A stretch of DNA of 64,000 nt. Origin: UBA4416 sp040386075. Lineage in GTDB: Bacteria; Bacteroidota; Bacteroidia; B-17B0; Aurantibacillaceae. The notes beneath the pieces are model-generated. The model did not search any database. It saw only the letters and a program-made list of their open reading frames with translations, and was not told where the DNA came from. The position numbers and the translations under genes were made by a program. Of this stretch, positions 62,333-64,000 are shown one piece after another. The stretch is from assembly GCA_040386075.1 (NCBI GenBank), contig JAZKGE010000032.1:62001-126000 (forward strand), written 5' to 3'. The stretch's first letter is position 1. Every line of letters starts with the position of its first letter.

Positions 62333-63856
62333 TTAGTGTGTGTATTTTACAAGCTCTACTTCTATTTTTCTTTTTTTTGCGGTTCTAATGAAATCATCGA
62401 TCACATCTTTCGAATCACGGTTAATTTTTTTGTTGATACTCCCGTCAATAATTAATTTACTGTGAGGTTTTAATTCACTGAAGAATTTGATCAGGTATCC
62501 TTTATTAAAAAAAGTAACATGTTGAGGAAGCTTTATCAGATAATATAATTCGTTATTCATGGTATTGCTACTGACATCAAACGATGATTTAATATTATCT
62601 CTGATTATATATATAATAGATATGATCACACCGGCACAAACGCCTTTTAGTAGGTCTGTTAGGAGCATCACAGTAATAGTTACTACAAAAGGAATGAATT
62701 GCTCGTATCCAAATTTCCATTGCTCTTTAAAGATAGCCACTTTGGTTAATTTAAAACCGGTCATTATTAATATAGCAGCCAGAGATGCGTTTGGGATCAG
62801 AGCCAGTATTTGCGGCAGCAACAAAACACTTATCAATAGTAAACAAGCGTGTAATATGGCCGATGCTTTCGATTTTGCTCCTGCATTAATGTTTGCAGAG
62901 CTCCGCACAATAACAGAAGTAACAGGTAAACCTCCTACTAAACCACATACAATATTTCCAACGCCTTGCGCCAATAATTCTTTATTGGTATTGGATTCAT
63001 TTTTTTCAGGATCCAGTTTATCTATTGCTTCAATTCCTAGTAATGTTTCCAGACTCGCAACGATTGCAAGGGTAAACACAATGATCCAAAACCCTGTTGT
63101 CCCTGCTTTACTAAAGTCAGGAAAGAATAAATTACTCTTTAGATCATCAAAGTTTGAGATAGTAGGTAAGTTAACCAGGTGTTGAGAATCAATGGCTAGA
63201 AAAGAAGAAGCTTTAAAAGCAAGGGTAAATAAAACACCAATAATAACCACCAAAAGTGGGCCGGGTACATTTGACAAGATTTTATTTTTCTTGTAAAATG
63301 ATTTTTCGGTAACAAAAAGTACGATAAACGAAACCACGCCAACTATAATTGCGCCGGGTGTAACAAAATTTATCATATTGATCAATTCGGTAAATGAGTT
63401 TTCTCCATCTATTTGAAAGAACGCCTCATCTCCTTCAGGATCCTTATCATAGCCAAATAAATGTGGAATTTGTTTAATGATCAAAATTATCCCTATACCT
63501 GCCAGCATTCCTTTAATGACTGCATTTGGGATATAATTCCCTATACTTCCGGCTTTTAAAATGCCTAAAATTATTTGCACGACTCCTGCAAATACAACAG
63601 CTGCTAAAAACACTTCAAAACTTCCTAATTGTGCTATTGCAGCAATAACAATGGCTGTTAAACCGGCAGCCGGGCCCGATACACTATATTTTGAACCACT
63701 TAATGAGGTCACTAAAATACCCCCAACTACGCCGGCTATAATTCCTGAAAATAAAGGCACTCCACACGCAAGAGCAATCCCTAAACATAAAGGTAGTGCT
63801 ACTAAAAATACTACAACGCCCGACTTTAGGTCAGACAAAAGATTCTTTTGAAACAT
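62333..63856 (-). CDS. SulP family anion transporter
   Basis: A 507-residue inner-membrane transporter of the SulP/SLC26 family. Signatures are LPLCLGIALACGVPLFSGIIAGVVGGILV, GSKYSVSGPAAGLTAIV (about 54-70), VIKGMLAGIGIILIIKQIPHLFGYD, SLETLLGIEAIDKLDP and GLVGGLPVTSVIVRSSANINAGAKSK. Members move sulfate, bicarbonate or other anions. The C-terminal 75 residues (from about 430) are a short, degenerate STAS-like region. Adjacency to carbonic anhydrase suggests bicarbonate transport, as in known SulP-carbonic anhydrase pairs. Confidence 0.93.
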   Translation of the reverse strand: MFQKNLLSDLKSGVVVFLVALPLCLGIALACGVPLFSGIIAGVVGGILVTSLSGSKYSVSGPAAGLTAIVIAAIAQLGSFEVFLAAVVFAGVVQIILGILKAGSIGNYIPNAVIKGMLAGIGIILIIKQIPHLFGYDKDPEGDEAFFQIDGENSFTELINMINFVTPGAIIVGVVSFIVLFVTEKSFYKKNKILSNVPGPLLVVIIGVLFTLAFKASSFLAIDSQHLVNLPTISNFDDLKSNLFFPDFSKAGTTGFWIIVFTLAIVASLETLLGIEAIDKLDPEKNESNTNKELLAQGVGNIVCGLVGGLPVTSVIVRSSANINAGAKSKASAILHACLLLISVLLLPQILALIPNASLAAILIMTGFKLTKVAIFKEQWKFGYEQFIPFVVTITVMLLTDLLKGVCAGVIISIIYIIRDNIKSSFDVSSNTMNNELYYLIKLPQHVTFFNKGYLIKFFSELKPHSKLIIDGSINKKINRDSKDVIDDFIRTAKKRKIEVELVKYTH

Positions 63857-63928
63857 AAATTTTTTTAATGATTTAATTAATTGTAAAAAATAAATTTTAG
63901 GCCCGCATACAAGCAGGCATGCAATTAA

Positions 63929-64000
63929 TTAATACTTGGGAGGTGGTACCAGAATATTTTTGGCACTGGATGGATAGTTTATTTCAAGTGATGACCATGA
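63929..64000 (-). CDS. C-terminal end of a minus-strand gene (partial)
   Basis: The minus strand is open from the right edge to a TAA at 63929-63931, encoding WSSLEINYPSSAKNILVPPP plus KY at the end. The composition looks like a real C-terminus, and it lies upstream of the SulP gene in the same direction. The rest is outside the window and I cannot name the product. The opposite strand is also open from an ATG at 63919 to the edge, so this call is tentative. Confidence 0.35.
   Translation of the reverse strand, partial: SWSSLEINYPSSAKNILVPPPKY

Noticed and set aside
62559..63851. Long plus-strand frames opposite the SulP gene
   Set aside because: The SulP protein has clear family signatures over its whole length; the antisense frames are rich in Thr, Ile and Pro as expected from complementing membrane codons.

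Overview
The window is AT-rich chromosomal DNA from a member of the phylum Bacteroidota. Signs of this are type IX secretion (T9SS) C-terminal sorting domains of types A and B, Bacteroidota promoter elements (TAnnTTTG at -7, often only a few bases before the start codon), families confined to or typical of the phylum (DUF4286, DUF4846, LytS/LytTR pairs, T9SS CotH proteins), and short palindromic intergenic repeats. I cannot place it below phylum. I see no prophage, plasmid, CRISPR array or intact insertion sequence. Most of the window is ordinary housekeeping sequence with a few accessory pockets.

1-3.8 kb is a minus-strand catabolic operon: an MFS sugar permease, an unknown protein, glycosylasparaginase and CutC. 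3.9-10.4 kb holds a class I methyltransferase, trmD, ftsX, a DUF4846 protein, a geranylgeranyl-reductase-like flavoprotein and several unknown exported proteins. A 404-base gap (10.4-10.8 kb) contains tRNA-His with its terminator and two kinds of palindromic repeat. 10.8-16.6 kb holds nadB, riboflavin synthase and a 1167-residue envelope protein of unknown function. 16.8-23.1 kb runs on the plus strand: exonuclease III, a peptide-binding lipoprotein, leucyl aminopeptidase, an unknown protein and pdxA.

23.2-28.5 kb looks like a potassium regulon. It contains a short KdpD-like kinase, a KdpE-like regulator, an outer-membrane porin-like protein and a Kup potassium transporter, with no kdpFABC. 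An identical 21-base direct-repeat operator lies the same distance (42 bases) before the -7 element of both the kinase and the porin promoter. 28.6-35.5 kb carries three minus-strand peptidases (PepT, a DPP IV-like S9 enzyme, an M1 aminopeptidase lipoprotein). A GxxExxY gene sits among them, bracketed by inverted copies of a 26-base repeat.

35.6-43.2 kb holds panD, a flippase-like membrane protein, the heptose adenylyltransferase rfaE2, a T9SS type B adhesin with a large internal duplication, a polysaccharide flippase and dut. 43.3-54.8 kb holds recQ, two lipoproteins, a MacB-type permease, a TetA-like exporter, a TPR protein, a DUF4286 protein and rsmA.

54.9-61.7 kb is the most distinctive stretch. 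A LytS-type kinase with a His-rich extracytoplasmic loop and its LytTR regulator are followed by a tight three-gene operon of exported T9SS cargo: an arylsulfotransferase-like protein, a protein with two related beta domains, and a CotH-kinase/lamin-tail protein. 61.7-63.9 kb is a carbonic anhydrase plus SulP transporter pair, probably for bicarbonate handling, followed by the tail of a further minus-strand gene at the window edge.
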